The translations under genes and the position numbers were made by a program. A DNA stretch of 64,000 nucleotides from NCBI GenBank assembly GCA_045105235.1, contig JBGCDH010000021.1:1-64000 (forward strand), in the 5' to 3' direction. This document shows positions 61,773-64,000 of this stretch, piece by piece (the first letter of the stretch is position 1; each line of letters opens with the position of its first letter). The notes beneath the pieces were generated by a model, which was given only the letters and a program-made list of their open reading frames with translations, did not search any database and was not told the origin of the DNA. This DNA comes from GCA-2684655 sp045105235. Lineage in GTDB: Bacteria > Planctomycetota > UBA1135 > UBA2386.

Positions 61773-64000
61773 ATGCCAAGCCCTTTGAAGACACGAGCCA
61801 TTCTGTTGGGGCTGGCGGGATGCCTCGCGCAACTCGTCGGCGCCCAACAGCAAGCCAAGCCGGAACAGCTCAACAGGGATGCCATCACAGCCGCAATCGC
61901 GGCAGTAGGCTCCGACAAGGGCCTATCCGACGGCGAACGCTCGGCGGCCATCGACAGCTATACGAAAGCCCTCGAAGCGATCTCGCTCGGCGATGCATCC
62001 GCTACACGCGCGCAGGCGCTGCTTGCCGAAAAAGCCAGCGCTCGCGAGCGCCTGTCTGCTCTGCGCGTAACGCTCGCGCAGACGCCTAGCCCGGTCGCCG
62101 TAGCTGCACCGGTCGGCGCAACACTCGCGGACATTGAGCAATTCGCGAGCGGCGCGGAGGAGGCCGCTCGTCAAGCAATCACCGCCCTGGACGTTGTCAC
62201 CGCGCGCATCGAGAAGAGATCCCAGCAACAGCCACAGATGCCGCAGTTGATCGCAGCAGCCCGCGAACGACTCCTATCGGCTACAGCACTTTCGAATGCC
62301 GCAACCAAGCAAGGCGGCTCTAGGCCGATGCAGACCGCGCGGCGAACAGAGCTGCTGGCTCAAGTCTATGCAGCGGCACAGAGTGTCTTCGCCCTTGAGA
62401 GCGAGCTCGATAACTACGAAGGAAGCGAAGAACTGCTGACGGCCGAGCGCGATCGAGCGATCCGGCAAAGCGAGCGCACAACGGCGAAGGCAAAGGCCTG
62501 GAAGAATCTCGTTCAAGAGCGTCGCCTCGCGGATGCGCAGGCGGCCGAGCGCTCGGCAACGGCAGCCGTGGCGGCCTCGGAAGATCGCCACCCGCTCGTC
62601 GCGCAACTGGCGCAAGAAAACGAAGCGCTTGCACAGCGCCGTAGCCTGCTCGCGCGAGAGTTCACCAGCACGGCGGCAGCCCTGGAAAGATCTTCTCTCC
62701 AGCTGGCCGAACTTGAACAGGACTTTCAAGACGTCTCGAAGCGTCTCAAAGCAGCGCGGCTTACGGACGCCTTGGGGGCGCTACTGCGGGATCGTCGAAC
62801 GACCATGCCAGACCGGCGCAAGGTTCGCGGCAGGATTGACAACAAGCGCGATCGCATCGCAGCGCTACAGCTACGACGCGTTGAGCTGGACGACGATCGA
62901 CGCACACTGAAGCGACGCGAGCACGTCGAGGGAATACTCGCCAGCTTGACGTTCCGGCCAACGGATGCCACAGCTGACGTTCGCCGAGAGGTTTCCAGCC
63001 TGATGGCTACGCGCCTGGAGACGGTCGAGGTGCTGCGCAACGAGAGCGGCAAACTGTTCGACTCGCTCATTCGCCTCGACGACGCCGATCGCCAGTTGAT
63101 GGCCAAAATCGACGAGTATGTCGACTTCATCAACGCCCGCGTGCTGTGGGCGCGCAGCACGACTCCGATCTGGAACCCTAGCGTCAGCGAATTTTGGGCG
63201 GCAGCTGGCTGGCTCTGCTCACCCAGCAACTGGTGGCACGCCCTATCGGTTCTTGGCGCGGACCTCGCCAACGAGCCGATGATGCAGGTGCTGGCGCTCC
63301 TGCTGCTGGTTGTTCTCGTAGGCTCGCAGCGACGGGTTCGAAGGGCGCTGCGTGCCCACGGCGAGCTCTCGGCACCCAGCTGGGCCGTCGATTTCTCGCC
63401 CACTGCATGGACGCTTTTGCTGACCATTCTTGCGGCGCTACCGCTGCCGCTCGCCATGTGGCTCATTGGCTGGCGCCTGGAAGTCTCGTCCACGCCGACC
63501 GCCTTCGCACGATCACTAAGCCATGGACTGTGTAGCGGCGCAGCGCTTTTCCTGGCGATGGAAGTTCTGCGTCAAATCGTGCGACCCTACGGTCTCGCCG
63601 CATCACACTTCGCGTGGTCACCGCAGTCCCAGAAGCTCTTTCGCAGAGGCCTGCTGTGGCTCACCCCGTTGGCGGTCACCGCAACCACAGCTCTGGTCGC
63701 GCTCGAGCACAAGGGCGAAACCCGCTGGACGGAAGGACTCGGCAGACCCGTACTGTTGGTCGCGCTCACCGGGCTGGCCGCGTTCTTCTGGCGTCTGCTA
63801 CATCTTCAGCACGGCTTGGTTGGCATTCGCCGCATTCCTACGCCTGCTTCTGGATGGGCCAGCAGGCTTCGCCTCTTGTGGTTGGTTCTCGGCGTCGGCA
63901 TCCCCGCGTCGCTGGTGCTTCTGGACGCGCTTGGATTCCATTTCACCGCCGTGCAACTGACCCTGCGATTCGGCGCCACAACCGGGCTCGTTGTCGTCGT
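61773..64000 (+). CDS. MscK/KefA-like mechanosensitive channel, N-terminal part (cut by window edge)
   Basis: An open frame from ATG 61773 runs to the window edge (742 codons). After a signal sequence (AILLGLAGCLAQLVGAQQ) comes a 450-residue periplasmic coiled-coil domain of the MscS-porin type found in MscK: long heptads such as LLTAERDRAIRQSERTTAKA. The sequence YVDFINARVLWARSTTPIWN is the characteristic end of that domain in MscK. Membrane helices follow (VLALLLLVVLVGS; WTLLLTILAALPLPLAMWLI; and more to the edge). The channel-forming MscS domain should lie beyond 64000. It is a turgor-release channel, 59 bp after the Lys-rich gene. Confidence 0.88.
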   Translation, partial: MPSPLKTRAILLGLAGCLAQLVGAQQQAKPEQLNRDAITAAIAAVGSDKGLSDGERSAAIDSYTKALEAISLGDASATRAQALLAEKASARERLSALRVTLAQTPSPVAVAAPVGATLADIEQFASGAEEAARQAITALDVVTARIEKRSQQQPQMPQLIAAARERLLSATALSNAATKQGGSRPMQTARRTELLAQVYAAAQSVFALESELDNYEGSEELLTAERDRAIRQSERTTAKAKAWKNLVQERRLADAQAAERSATAAVAASEDRHPLVAQLAQENEALAQRRSLLAREFTSTAAALERSSLQLAELEQDFQDVSKRLKAARLTDALGALLRDRRTTMPDRRKVRGRIDNKRDRIAALQLRRVELDDDRRTLKRREHVEGILASLTFRPTDATADVRREVSSLMATRLETVEVLRNESGKLFDSLIRLDDADRQLMAKIDEYVDFINARVLWARSTTPIWNPSVSEFWAAAGWLCSPSNWWHALSVLGADLANEPMMQVLALLLLVVLVGSQRRVRRALRAHGELSAPSWAVDFSPTAWTLLLTILAALPLPLAMWLIGWRLEVSSTPTAFARSLSHGLCSGAALFLAMEVLRQIVRPYGLAASHFAWSPQSQKLFRRGLLWLTPLAVTATTALVALEHKGETRWTEGLGRPVLLVALTGLAAFFWRLLHLQHGLVGIRRIPTPASGWASRLRLLWLVLGVGIPASLVLLDALGFHFTAVQLTLRFGATTGLVVV

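Overview
The window is GC-rich, gene-dense bacterial DNA, most likely from a planctomycete (Planctomycetota). That is an inference from gene content: two sulfatases, a ThuA / 3-keto-disaccharide-hydrolase / cytochrome c / PVC-type dehydrogenase giant protein, DUF1570-like peptidases, a redoxin domain of planctomycete type, many secreted orphan proteins, a BlaI/BlaR1 pair and lone Flp pilin. There is no rRNA and no CRISPR array, and I recognise no insertion sequence or phage gene. One tRNA-Arg(ACG) is present.

Layout. 1-2509 (minus) is the 5' part of a formyltransferase-condensation-adenylation NRPS whose adenylation domain runs into a luciferase-like monooxygenase at the window edge. 2.9-13.8 kb holds secreted or membrane proteins of unknown role, a lipase-like hydrolase, a lipoprotein and an IMPACT-family protein. 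14.0-14.9 kb carries an Flp pilin abutting a gutted COG0523 GTPase remnant. 15.1-20.5 kb has the tRNA, ATP-dependent PEP carboxykinase, an SGNH hydrolase and a large helical-repeat protein. 20.9-25.0 kb has a DUF885 peptidase, a candidate selenoprotein with two in-frame UGA codons, and an esterase. 25.1-27.9 kb is the BlaI/BlaR1 unit. 27.9-43.1 kb is a degradative and surface-protein region: sulfatases, HIT hydrolase plus sugar-kinase-like gene, metalloprotease-like protein, toroid protein, and the 1541-aa multidomain enzyme. 43.2-47.7 kb contains three decayed genes beside a heme peroxidase and a DUF924 gene. 47.8-56.7 kb is a regulatory stretch: SDR, a histidine-kinase-like protein lacking its phosphoacceptor His, a response regulator, a 1229-aa sensor kinase and an NtrC-family activator. 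56.8-61.3 kb is a tightly overlapped operon (ATP-grasp/M20 fusion, gamma-glutamyltranspeptidase, N-formylglutamate-amidohydrolase-like enzyme), followed by a Lys-rich secreted protein and the start of a MscK-like channel.

Two things stand out. The first is the 193-codon gene at 22874-23455. It encodes a signal peptide and two metal-associated (HMA-like) repeats, and in each repeat a UGA sits exactly where the first Cys of the CxxC motif should be. A hairpin follows each UGA. I read it as a two-selenocysteine HMA protein. The second is a perfect-consensus sigma-54 promoter at 56764-56779, next to the divergent NtrC-family activator. It drives the ATP-grasp/M20 - GGT - FGase operon, which looks like a dedicated, inducible system for making or remodelling a gamma-glutamyl-type small peptide.

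Several real genes have no stop inside the window (1-2509 and 61773-64000) or are interrupted by in-frame stops or a frameshift (22874-23455, 45140-45774, 46503-47708), so simple ORF calling misses or splits them.
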